Assembly: GCA_903854805.1 (NCBI GenBank)
Contig: CAINXK010000513.1
Coordinates: 1-5,240 of the forward strand
DNA: 5,240 nucleotides
Reading direction: 5' to 3'
Source of the DNA: an uncultured Anaerolineae bacterium
Lineage (GTDB): Bacteria > Chloroflexota > Anaerolineae > Anaerolineales > Villigracilaceae
Shown here: piece by piece, positions 1 through 5,035 of the stretch
Layout: the number at the start of each line of letters is the position of its first letter
Numbering within the stretch: position 1 is the stretch's first letter
Program-made: the position numbers and the translations under genes
The notes under the pieces: model-generated
The model's database searches: none
Seen by the model: only the letters and a program-made list of their open reading frames with translations
What the model was told of the DNA's origin: nothing

Positions 1-28
1 CAGGTTGGGTCTCTTTTGATCCAACCTG
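1..28. repeat. Hairpin-forming inverted repeat at the window edge
   Basis: The arms CAGGTTGGGTC (1-11) and GATCCAACCTG (18-28) pair at 10 Watson-Crick positions plus one G-U, around the loop TCTTTT. It could be the terminator of a gene lying to the left of the window, but no clear T-tract follows on the plus strand. Its sequence is unrelated to the repeat family at 2931, 3946 and 5173. The function is inferred only from structure. Confidence 0.45.
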
Positions 29-50
29 GTATTGGAATGCAGACAATCCC

Positions 51-89
51 AAAAAACGAGAAAAATTATGGGGTCCTGGCTCAGGTACC
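51..89 (-). terminator. Possible intrinsic terminator for a minus-strand gene remnant
   Basis: On the minus strand a stem of seven pairs forms from GGT-A-CCTG and CAGGACC, with one bulged A and a three-base loop (plus-strand 72-89). It is followed by two T-runs, complementary to the A-runs at 61-65 and 51-56. The hairpin begins two bases past the minus-strand stop codon at 91-93. That position supports reading the frame above it as the end of a former gene. The T-runs start about seven bases beyond the stem, so this is not a perfect terminator. Confidence 0.35.
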
Positions 90-90
90 A

Positions 91-240
91 TCACCCGCTC
101 CAGGCTGTCGCCGCTTTCCCGCGCCCCTCGGTAATTTCATTGATGGAAATACGGGTACAATTATCGTGAAAGATGACCTTGGTGATGTTGGGTTGGGCAG
201 GTGTACATAGGGCCCCCAGGTGCGTGAGTTCTTCGATATA
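91..240 (-). pseudogene. Probable 3' remnant of an unrecognised minus-strand gene
   Basis: A minus-strand frame ends with TGA at 91-93 and reads toward it through about 49 codons (segments include LTHLGALCTPAQPNITKV and NCTRISINEI). Most codons begin with A or G, as in real coding sequence. A terminator-like hairpin follows the stop at once. The frame stays open upstream to 354, but there it runs antisense to the intact flavin-binding gene, so the genuine part probably ends near 240, where the 5' end was lost. The short IT-x-V-x-F pattern vaguely recalls C-termini of histidine phosphatases, but I do not recognise the family. It could also be a chance open frame. Confidence 0.3.
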
Positions 241-250
241 AGGAAATTTT

Positions 251-739
251 ATGTTTAGAAAAATGAGAAGAAAAAAGCAATTACTATCCGAAGCAGAAAC
301 GATTGAGATACTACAATCTTGCACGTCGGGAGTTTTGGCAGTAACTGGCGACAACGATTATCCTTACGCCGTTCCCTTGAGTTACGCCTATAAAGACGGA
401 AAACTGTTTTTTCACTTTGCAAAAGCAGGATATAAAATTGACAGTATCATACGGAATAATAAAGTCTCGTTTTGCGTTATAAAAACGGATGATGTCATCC
501 AGAAAACTTTTACTACTCATTTCCGCAGCGTCATTGTTTTTGGCAGAGCAAGAATTCTCACAGAAGACAGCGAGAAAAAATATGCGCTCGAATGCCTTGT
601 GGAAAAATATTCTCCCGATTACATTACAGAAGGACAATCTGAAATTAAGCGCGAATGGAAGTTAGTCAGTGTGGCAGAAGTCCAGATTGAACACATGACA
701 GGAAAAGCGGCCATCGAAATTATTAGTGGTAAAGCGTAG
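251..739 (+). CDS. Pyridoxamine 5'-phosphate oxidase-like (NimA-like) flavin-binding protein
   Basis: This 162-residue cytoplasmic protein is of normal length for the NimA-like branch of the FMN-binding split-barrel fold. Recognisable family features, in order, are the basic opening MFRKMRRKKQ, the strand VLAVTGDNDYPYAVPLSY (28-45), FHFAKAGYKIDSIIRNNKV (54-72) covering the usual flavin-phosphate region, SFCVI (73-77), FRSVIVFGRARIL (91-103), VEKYSPDY (117-124) and the ending VQIEHMTGKA (144-153). Family members bind FMN or a related flavin cofactor and are mostly annotated as putative oxidoreductases. A few, the Nim proteins, reduce 5-nitroimidazole drugs, but the substrate cannot be told from sequence. 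The ATG at 251 is chosen over the in-frame ATG at 263 because AAGGA (240-244) lies six bases upstream. It appears monocistronic. An AT-rich hairpin sits on the stop codon, and its base composition looks more AT-rich than the preceding 150 bases. Confidence 0.94.
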   Translation: MFRKMRRKKQLLSEAETIEILQSCTSGVLAVTGDNDYPYAVPLSYAYKDGKLFFHFAKAGYKIDSIIRNNKVSFCVIKTDDVIQKTFTTHFRSVIVFGRARILTEDSEKKYALECLVEKYSPDYITEGQSEIKREWKLVSVAEVQIEHMTGKAAIEIISGKA

Positions 740-763
740 AATTTCGCTCTTTGAGCAAAATTC
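739..763 (+). terminator. Hairpin at the end of the flavin-binding gene
   Basis: GAATTTCGCTC (739-749) and GAGCAAAATTC (753-763) pair at 10 of 11 positions around a TTT loop, and the stem starts on the last base of the TAG stop. No T-run follows directly; the nearest is TTTTT at 784-788. It may be a weak or factor-assisted terminator, or an mRNA 3'-end stabiliser. Confidence 0.4.
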
Positions 764-918
764 GCTTGATAAACAACGCTGTCTTTTTAAGCGCTGGTAC
801 TGGTCAGCCGGCACATTGCTCAACATGAAGTACCACGAGAGATTTTTTCGATGTTCGTCCAAAAATAACCAACCAGCGTACTATTTCATGGCAGTGTTTC
901 AAGTTATTCTTTGGCGAC

Positions 919-1088
919 TCATTCTTGTTTATTTTTGAATCCTTTGAATGCCCAAGACATCAGAACGATAGTCAATGCATTAAGAATTATCAAGATTAGT
1001 GCTTGTTGTGCTTTCGACGCACGATGATTCATTAAGATAGTAACCGTGTAGATTACTGCGATAATCGCCGCGCCAAAAAAGTTTCCAT
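919..1088 (-). pseudogene. Small two-helix membrane protein, apparently frameshifted
   Basis: On the minus strand a frame ending with TGA at 919-921 encodes two hydrophobic stretches: FFGAAIIAVIYTVTIL, then ALILIILNALTIVLMSWAF. They are separated by a short basic linker (NHRASKAQQ), and the tail FKGFKNKQE is positively charged. The frame is open back to 1110 but has no ATG, GTG or TTG ahead of the first helix; its only ATG is at 1032, inside the protein. An ATG at 1088, nine bases after AGAAGG (complement of 1098-1103), lies one base out of frame, and the break coincides with an A/T homopolymer stretch (1075-1083). Restoring one base would give a product of about 57 residues beginning MENFFGAA. 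This is either a real frameshift or a homopolymer sequencing error. I do not recognise the family. It is convergent with the flavin-binding gene. Confidence 0.42.
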
Positions 1089-1113
1089 GTACCGCAGCCT
1101 TCTCCTCAAGTTA

Positions 1114-1637
1114 GGATAATCACCATATCGGCTTTTAGGCACCGCAGCATGGATACGAATGCCTACACGGCTTGTATCGAGCCCGTTGCTGGAATGCCCC
1201 CGATAAATAACTTCCTGCGCCAGGTCTTCCGCCATAGAAATGAAAATTCGCCATGCTTCAATTGTAGCCACTCCGCATGTGCAGTCGTTGTACCAGGCCT
1301 AATTCTATTTCAAAGGGAATTTGACGTTTTGATTCCTTTGTATCCAGGAAAATACGCCAGAATCCCCTAATCTTTCATTTTGTCTGTCTCAAATCATTGA
1401 CACATTCCGAGCTTCGGTGACTGGATATCCCCCGTCCACTAATCCAGTTGACCGCTCTTTCCTTTCTATCAACGAGCCTGAAGCGCATTAACAGCAGGCG
1501 TTACCCGCAAGGGCCGCACTTGACAGAAAAGTCGCTGCGAGAGAAGCCAAATCCGCCCTTCAGAGCAGACTCCCCACAAATGCAACGGAACGGTCGCACT
1601 TTCCAGTGATGCGTTGGCCACTTTTTCTATAGCGTCT
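1114..1637. other. Long non-coding or decayed region
   Basis: I find no convincing gene here. The minus-strand frame reaching from 1271 down to 1053 is 72 codons long, but its composition does not look coding and it overlaps the better-supported membrane-protein frame. A small hairpin lies at 1167-1186 (ACGGCT and AGCCCGT arms, one bulged C, seven-base loop), and a stronger inverted repeat at 1408-1457 is listed separately. The rest may be degenerated coding sequence or the debris of past insertions. Confidence 0.5.
1408..1457. repeat. Imperfect inverted repeat in the non-coding region
   Basis: CGGTGACTGGAT (1415-1426) and ATCCAGTTGACCG (1442-1454) pair along nearly their whole length, with a perfect seven-base core (ACTGGAT/ATCCAGT) and a 15-base loop. 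The outer bases GAGC (1409-1412) and GCTC (1454-1457) extend the pairing past a bulged TT. It lies about 180 bases beyond the 3' end of the esterase gene. No T-tract follows, so it is better described as a structured repeat than as a terminator. Confidence 0.45.
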
Positions 1638-2495
1638 CTATTTTTTTAGCGCCATCTTCAACCCGGCCTGAAAGCAAAGTGGAACGACTTCGCAGTGATT
1701 TTCATTGGCGAAGATTTTGCTGACCAAGGACAGGCCTTTGTATTTGCGACCTTCAAGAATGGCACCGAATCGAACCATATTGGAAACCATAAAGATTTCA
1801 GTAGATTCTTCAAGTCCGCCCACACAGAGATAAACTTTGGCGGGAAGTTTCTTGTGGCTCCTGGCATATTCTTCTTCTTGTTTGAAAACGTACTGATCGC
1901 CATACCCCAGCGATGGGCTTGCGATGACGTAACTTTCGAAGAGACCCGGCTCTTTCAACAAAGCAAACGCTGAAAAAATTCCGCCAAAAGAGTGGCCTGC
2001 CAGAATTCGCCTTTTTGGATCTGCCTTGAACTCGGCTTCAATCGTTGGTATTAATTCCTGCTTGATGAATTCCAGAAAATTGCCTGCGCCGCCCGTTTCT
2101 ACTTTTCGCTCTAAAAACTTGGAGAATTTTTCCTCAACTTTCTCATCGCGAACCGGTAAGAAATCTTTTTGACGCCACGCGGCTGTATCCAGCATTACTT
2201 CCGCCGCGTCTTTGTCCTCCTCAGGGTAACCGATGCCTACAATGATGGCGTCGGTTGTGCTGTCGCACCAGGCCATCTGTCGGACCATATCCGTGACCAT
2301 GCCGAAGTACCAATTCGCGTCAGTCAGGTAAACGACCGGCCATTTCTCCAATGGATTATCGTTTGGCCAGGATTTATTGGGGGAATCGAAGTAGGCATAA
2401 GGGAGTGCGATAGAAATGCGATACTCTCGCCCCGAAGATTTCGACTTCATCATGCGGACTTCACTGGCGAGTATTGTGGCTTGGTTTGCAGTCAT
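1638..2495 (-). CDS. Putative alpha/beta-hydrolase esterase (esterase D / YbbA-like family)
   Basis: This 285-residue protein has the serine-hydrolase layout of the putative esterase family (Pfam Esterase, PF00756; COG2819-like). The nucleophile elbow is GHSFGG at 167-172, with Ser169 as the predicted nucleophile. The family strand VVYLTDANWYFG (54-65), a YVIASPSLGYGD segment (189-200), an acidic residue in VGGLEES (225-231; Glu229 or Glu230) and a C-terminal NENHCEVVP segment with His267 complete the likely triad. There is no signal peptide, so it is probably cytoplasmic. Relatives hydrolyse ester bonds in small esters, acyl thiol adducts or siderophores; the substrate here is unknown. The ATG at 2495 is chosen over the in-frame ATG at 2531 because a perfect AAGGAGG lies four bases before it, and the 12 extra residues (MCHWVCFNQGGN) read through that site. 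It is monocistronic, with no clear hairpin at its end. Confidence 0.93.
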   Translation of the reverse strand: MTANQATILASEVRMMKSKSSGREYRISIALPYAYFDSPNKSWPNDNPLEKWPVVYLTDANWYFGMVTDMVRQMAWCDSTTDAIIVGIGYPEEDKDAAEVMLDTAAWRQKDFLPVRDEKVEEKFSKFLERKVETGGAGNFLEFIKQELIPTIEAEFKADPKRRILAGHSFGGIFSAFALLKEPGLFESYVIASPSLGYGDQYVFKQEEEYARSHKKLPAKVYLCVGGLEESTEIFMVSNMVRFGAILEGRKYKGLSLVSKIFANENHCEVVPLCFQAGLKMALKK

Positions 2496-2499
2496 GTTT

Positions 2500-2506
2500 C
2501 CTCCTT
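2500..2506 (-). promoter_or_regulatory. Strong ribosome-binding site that fixes the esterase start
   Basis: The complement of 2500-2506 is AAGGAGG, a full match to the anti-Shine-Dalgarno core, followed by AAAC and the ATG at 2495. It excludes the upstream in-frame ATG at 2531, because the ribosome-binding site would then lie inside the coding region. Confidence 0.88.
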
Positions 2507-2930
2507 GGTTGAAACAGACCCAGTGACACACCTATGGATTATGCTGACTCTTGGTATGGTGTAATTATGCTGCATTTCTGCCCTGTGAGGATTGAATAGA
2601 TTGTAAATAAGTCGCTTTTACTTTTAACAAAGTGGGCGATTCCCTTTGCCAAATCTATTATCACTTCCATTGGAAAAGATATTTTTGATGATCAACATCA
2701 TCATTTAATTCAGCTTATAATCCCGATTCACAACCAAACAAATCGGACACTCACAACATAAACATCTCCAAGCAAGCAATAAAATAATTATATCCGACTG
2801 GAGCAACATCTTGAAAAATTATTCCGCAATAACCCCCCATTTCCGCGATATCTTCATAAACTCATTTCTTATCTCCGGCAAGCAGGGTTGCGATACGCAA
2901 AAGTACCGCCGATGGGCTACCCGCCCTCAT
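2507..2930. other. AT-rich intergenic region upstream of the esterase
   Basis: I see no gene here. It should contain the esterase promoter on the minus strand, but no pair of -35 and -10 boxes is convincing. ATTATGCTG occurs twice (2538-2546 and 2564-2572). A small perfect palindrome, TGATGAT-CAAC-ATCATCA, lies at 2686-2703, and a weaker one with CCGATT/AATCGG arms at 2723-2746. All are short enough to be chance in AT-rich DNA. Confidence 0.5.
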
Positions 2931-3030
2931 CCGTAATTCCATTGGTGGAATATTGACCCGCCAGCCGCTGTTGTAAATTGCCAGTTTAACCGACAAACCC
3001 CCTGAATAGCGGGGGTTTGTCGGTTAAACT
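2931..3030. repeat. Stem-loop repeat, copy A (the most complete copy)
   Basis: This copy has three parts. First is a 32-base box (2931-2962) that includes the palindrome ATTCCA-TTGG-TGGAAT and ends ATTGACCCGCC; it matches copy C at 30 of 32 positions. Second is a linker ending TTGTAAATTGCCAG (2971-2984), shared in slightly changed form with copies B and C. Third is a perfect hairpin with 20-base arms (2983-3002 and 3011-3030, left arm AGTTTAACCGACAAACCCCC) and the eight-base loop TGAATAGC. No T-tract follows on either strand. It lies about 170 bases beyond the 3' end of the YgiT/DUF4258 operon, so it could also terminate that operon. Repetition of the whole module, not only the stem, points to a repeat family. 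Confidence 0.85.
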
Positions 3031-3090
3031 GCGGGTATGGGGGAAATGAGCGGGTGGTGGTTTAGGTCCGTAAACCGATCCAGACCGGTA

Positions 3091-3166
3091 CAGCGGGCGT
3101 GGATTCTGTTTGGAAGCTGGAAAAACTCGAAGCTACGCCGCAAGCGGCAGTCCCCAGCGCCCGTTG
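3091..3166. other. Possible structured element between repeat A and the YgiT gene
   Basis: CAGCGGGCG (3091-3099) can pair with CGCCCGTTG (3158-3166), with one G-T pair, closing a 58-base interior. Inside are a GCCGC-AA-GCGGC palindrome (3137-3148) and GAAGCT twice. The GC content is higher than around it. It sits just past the 3' end of the minus-strand toxin-antitoxin operon, so it may be a folded transcript end, a remnant recombination site or a small RNA. I recognise no known RNA family. Confidence 0.3.
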
Positions 3167-3197
3167 CACGTGGTGAATGCCTGCCGATATTTTAGAA

Positions 3198-3425
3198 TTA
3201 CGCAAATTCTGCAATTGCTACTTGTCGTTTTGCAGCAAAACTTTGCCGATGAAGTTTAATTCGTTCAATTTCATGCAGCGTGTCCGCAGTAAAATAACTT
3301 TCGCCACAATGGATGCAAGTTATTAACGGAATATTCTCAATAATAAGTAAATTTTCGCCTTTACCGTAATTACGAGTCACTTGACGAATACGAGCGCCTT
3401 CTTTACCACACATATCGCAAATCAT
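3198..3425 (-). CDS. YgiT-type (MqsA N-terminal) zinc-finger antitoxin
   Basis: This 75-residue protein has two CxxC pairs, Cys3/Cys6 (MICDMCGKEG) and Cys37/Cys40 (ITCIHCGESY), which should bind one structural zinc as in the N-terminal half of the MqsA antitoxin. The stretch HEIERIKLHR (51-60) after the zinc ribbon is also typical of the YgiT-type family. Unlike full-length MqsA (about 130 residues) it has no C-terminal helix-turn-helix, so it probably neutralises its partner by binding but may not repress transcription alone. It starts four bases after the stop of the DUF4258 gene. AGGTGA, overlapping that stop, serves as the ribosome-binding site, so the two are co-transcribed and probably translationally coupled. 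The order is toxin first. Family assignment is firm; the antitoxin role is inferred from the partner. Confidence 0.9.
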   Translation of the reverse strand: MICDMCGKEGARIRQVTRNYGKGENLLIIENIPLITCIHCGESYFTADTLHEIERIKLHRQSFAAKRQVAIAEFA

Positions 3426-3429
3426 AGTT

Positions 3430-3669
3430 TCACCTTACCTTGTCATAAACACGATAGGTCGTTATGAAAACCAGTTTTCCAGTAGGAGTTATTTTGACAA
3501 CCACGACGATTTTGTCATCCGCGATGGTCTGACCTTCAACCTGATATTTCCATTCACCAGTTTCGCCGTCTTTTTGCCGCTCATTTATTTCGCCGGTGAG
3601 AATACACCGCTCAATATCAAAAATACTCAATTCATCATCGCTCATTTCTTCTTCAGCATGAAGAGTCAT
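3430..3669 (-). CDS. DUF4258-family putative toxin, N-terminus unresolved
   Basis: The protein as written (79 residues from the ATG at 3669) carries the DUF4258 pattern: LHAEEEM (3-9), LSIFDIERCILTGEI (14-28), GEWKYQVEGQT (38-48) and a beta-rich end IVVVVKITPTGKLVFITTYR (54-73). DUF4258 proteins are small, often encoded beside antitoxin-like partners, and thought to resemble RelE-type RNases, though few have been tested. Its neighbour is a YgiT-type zinc-finger protein, as usual for this subgroup. The frame stays open 16 codons upstream (to 3717) and encodes RILKEIRDKVRLRQYI, which looks like the normal N-terminal helix, yet no ATG, GTG or TTG occurs there and no ribosome-binding site precedes the ATG at 3669. 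An ATG at 3731 is one base out of frame. The true start may be non-canonical, or the gene may be frameshifted. Confidence 0.82.
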   Translation of the reverse strand: MTLHAEEEMSDDELSIFDIERCILTGEINERQKDGETGEWKYQVEGQTIADDKIVVVVKITPTGKLVFITTYRVYDKVR

Positions 3670-3945
3670 TATATACTGGCGAAGACGAACCTTATCACGA
3701 ATTTCCTTTAAGATACGTTAAAGCAAAGCATTCTCCCAAAATAAGACAGCCTAACAATGAAATTATAAAGCTTGGAAAAAGTATACCAGATTGCACAACC
3801 ACAGACAGACTAATTAAATATTAAGCGGAAAATTACCGTTCACCCATCTTATTAACGGTCTTTTACTGTGCATGGGCGGTTTACAGTTGGAATTTAAGCC
3901 TTTTCATCTGAGATAAATAGTGTATCAGACGACTTGCACAACAAT
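3670..3945. other. Upstream region of the DUF4258/YgiT operon
   Basis: I find no gene here. On the minus strand the complement of 3762-3767 is TATAAT, a possible -10 box whose transcript would start near 3755, but no good -35 lies 17 bases upstream. Bases 3670-3717 continue the DUF4258 frame (see that gene). A six-base inverted repeat, ACCGTT (3835-3840) and AACGGT (3854-3859), could be an operator but may be chance. Confidence 0.4.
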
Positions 3946-4025
3946 CCGACCCATCCGCCGGCCCCTGTTGTAATAGCCAGAACTAACCCACAAACCCTCT
4001 GAATATCGGAGGTTTGTGGGTTAGG
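3946..4025. repeat. Stem-loop repeat, copy B
   Basis: The hairpin arms CTAACCCACAAACC (3983-3996) and GGTTTGTGGGTTAG (4011-4024) pair perfectly. With one bulged C the stem extends through CTC/GAG toward the GAATATC loop. The part to the left (CCGACCC, then CTGTTGTAATAGCCAG at 3965-3980) matches the corresponding linker of copy A, and the loop context CTGAATA-N-CGG is the same as in A. The 32-base palindromic box that opens copies A and C is absent or too degraded to recognise. This copy lies between two divergent toxin-antitoxin operons, where a terminator is not needed. Confidence 0.8.
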
Positions 4026-4159
4026 CTGATGATAAAAAGTTTTCCGACATCCGAAACAAGATAACCTGTACGTTCTTAGTCGAAACGATGGCAGATTATC
4101 AAATCAAAGACGGTGGTATTGTCATTTTCGGCATGGCAATAAGGGCATGTCAAAGCCAT

Positions 4160-4180
4160 GCACCCAAACCGTTGGGGTGC
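4160..4180 (+). terminator. GC-rich hairpin upstream of the HigB/HigA promoter
   Basis: GCACCCAA and TTGGGGTGC form an eight-pair stem with one bulged G and a short loop. It lies 42 bases upstream of the toxin promoter. Only a scattered run of T and C follows (TGCTCTTG), so its role as an insulating terminator is uncertain. A neighbouring inverted repeat, GCATGGC (4131-4137) and GCCATGC (4155-4161), overlaps its first bases, so the two structures could be mutually exclusive. Confidence 0.35.
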
Positions 4181-4221
4181 TGCTCTTGAAAATAAGGTTT
4201 CGTGAAAATCTGTATAGTGGG

Positions 4222-4257
4222 TTGTATTTTATACGGCATAGCCGTATAATAAATTCA
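4222..4257 (+). promoter_or_regulatory. Near-consensus promoter giving a leaderless toxin-antitoxin mRNA
   Basis: TTGTAT (4222-4227) and a perfect TATAAT (4245-4250) are separated by exactly 17 bases. A start seven bases after the -10 box falls on the A of the toxin ATG at 4257. No Shine-Dalgarno sequence fits before that ATG; only six bases separate it from the -10 box. The toxin mRNA is therefore predicted to be leaderless. Confidence 0.75.
4229..4249. promoter_or_regulatory. Perfect inverted-repeat operator inside the HigB/HigA promoter
   Basis: The nine-base arms TTATACGGC (4229-4237) and GCCGTATAA (4241-4249) flank the three-base spacer ATA. They fill the space between the -35 and -10 boxes and overlap the -10 box. 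A helix-turn-helix dimer bound here would block RNA polymerase. The obvious candidate is the antitoxin encoded downstream, since HigA-type antitoxins repress their own operons; the repressor is inferred, the palindrome is seen. Confidence 0.78.
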
Positions 4258-4568
4258 TGGAATTCATCGAAGCCAGCTCCTTTTCCAAGCACATTTACGA
4301 ATATTTGACCGATGACGAATATTCAGGCTTACAAAGTTATTTGCTCCAGTATCCTGAGTCAGGCAAGGTTGTTCCCGGGTCCGGCGGTGTCCGAAAAGTT
4401 CGTTGGGCAATGTCAGGCAAGGGTAAAAGTGGTGGTGTGCGCGTGATTTACTACTTCAAACGACAAGATGATGAAATCTGGTTACTCACAATTTATAGTA
4501 AAAACGAAGTAGAAAATATCCCCGCCCATGTTTTACGTCAAATAGCAGAGGAAATCCGAAATGTCTAA
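4257..4568 (+). CDS. higB: HigB2-like toxin of the RelE superfamily
   Basis: This 103-residue protein carries the hallmarks of HigB2-type toxins, ribosome-dependent mRNA-cleaving RNases of the RelE/ParE superfamily: an N-terminal helical part with YLTDDEYSGLQSYLL (16-30), the loop and strand PGSGGVRKVRW (40-50), GKGKSGGVRVIYYF (54-67) and LLTIYSKNE (76-84). The conserved basic residues Arg46, Lys47, Arg49 and Arg62, with the KNE motif, form the likely active and ribosome-contact surface. Length matches Vibrio cholerae HigB2. It is the first gene of its operon and overlaps the antitoxin by eight bases, the toxin-first order usual for HigBA. Expression starts from a promoter whose transcript begins at the ATG, so initiation would be leaderless and perhaps weaker than that of the antitoxin. 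It appears intact. Confidence 0.93.
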   Translation: MEFIEASSFSKHIYEYLTDDEYSGLQSYLLQYPESGKVVPGSGGVRKVRWAMSGKGKSGGVRVIYYFKRQDDEIWLLTIYSKNEVENIPAHVLRQIAEEIRNV

Positions 4569-4848
4569 GCGTGATATTGGTCAAGAAATTCTGGATGGTA
4601 TTCAAGATATTAAGGCTCACAAGGCTGGTGAGAAAACATTGCGTACGCATATACTCAAAGAGCCAGCGCCTCCACAGGTTATCCGCGCAAAGTTAAAGTT
4701 ATCGCAATCAGCGTTTGCCGGTCTGATGGGCGTCAGTTTGCGTACGGTTCAAGATTGGGAGCAAGGACGACGTAAACCAAGCGGCCCAGCCTCAGCATTG
4801 CTTCGGATTGCCGAGCAAAAACCTGAAGTTTTCACACAACTTTCGTAG
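4561..4848 (+). CDS. higA: HigA2-like helix-turn-helix antitoxin (NadS type)
   Basis: This 95-residue protein has the layout of HigA2/NadS antitoxins. A variable charged N-terminal part (1-38) probably wraps and neutralises the toxin. A Cro/C1-type helix-turn-helix follows: LKLSQSAFAGLMGVSLRTVQDWEQGRRKPSGPA (45-77), with the recognition helix around SLRTVQDWEQG (59-69). It ends in LLRIAEQKPEVF (80-91), typical of the family. Translation starts inside the toxin gene (eight-base overlap), with GAGG at 4548-4551 nine bases before the ATG. The antitoxin thus has a ribosome-binding site that the toxin lacks, which would favour antitoxin excess. It probably represses the operon through the inverted repeat at 4229-4249. 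It appears intact. Confidence 0.93.
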   Translation: MSKRDIGQEILDGIQDIKAHKAGEKTLRTHILKEPAPPQVIRAKLKLSQSAFAGLMGVSLRTVQDWEQGRRKPSGPASALLRIAEQKPEVFTQLS

Positions 4849-4897
4849 GTAAAGGCAGATTGTGATCAGGGTCGCATTCTAACAAAGCCTAAGTAAC

Positions 4898-4923
4898 GGC
4901 GAAAAAATAACTTGCCCTTTTCT
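4898..4923 (+). terminator. Weak candidate terminator for the HigB/HigA operon
   Basis: GGCGA (4898-4902) and TTGCC (4912-4916) form a five-pair stem with one G-T pair and are followed by CTTTTCT. It begins 49 bases after the antitoxin stop. The stem is short, so termination here would be inefficient; repeat C further downstream is an alternative. Confidence 0.28.
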
Positions 4924-5035
4924 ACCTGAAACTTCAAACAAGATAATTTGGAAAAACGTCTGTCCGTTACCCGTAAAAGGCAGGTAGTAGGTGGATTAGC
5001 TCAGAAAAGAGTTTTTCTGGAAGTTATCCGGGAAC

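Noticed and set aside
131..148. Stretch matching 16 of 18 bases of the opening palindromic box of repeats A and C
   Set aside because: It lies inside the putative minus-strand coding remnant and lacks the linker and hairpin, so the match is more likely coincidental.
662..938. Open frames on both strands running off the end of the flavin-binding gene
   Set aside because: They overlap its 3' end, have no ribosome-binding site, and their products show no motif.
1053..1271. 72-codon minus-strand open frame
   Set aside because: No recognisable motif, no ribosome-binding site, and it overlaps the membrane-protein frame that looks far more like real protein.
1695..2564. Plus-strand open frames opposite the esterase
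   Set aside because: They are shadows of a well-supported gene with intact catalytic motifs on the other strand.
2538..2572. ATTATGCTG direct repeat upstream of the esterase
   Set aside because: Nine bases in AT-rich DNA, with no further copy and no promoter context.
3749..4025. GCCTAAC near 3750 and GTTAGGC at 4019-4025 as the two ends of one large attC site
   Set aside because: The spacing of about 277 bases exceeds the usual attC size, and the better partner of GTTAGGC is the adjacent hairpin arm.
4054..4946. AAACAAGATAA found at 4054-4064 and 4936-4946
   Set aside because: An 11-base match is expected by chance in a window of this size, and the flanks do not align.
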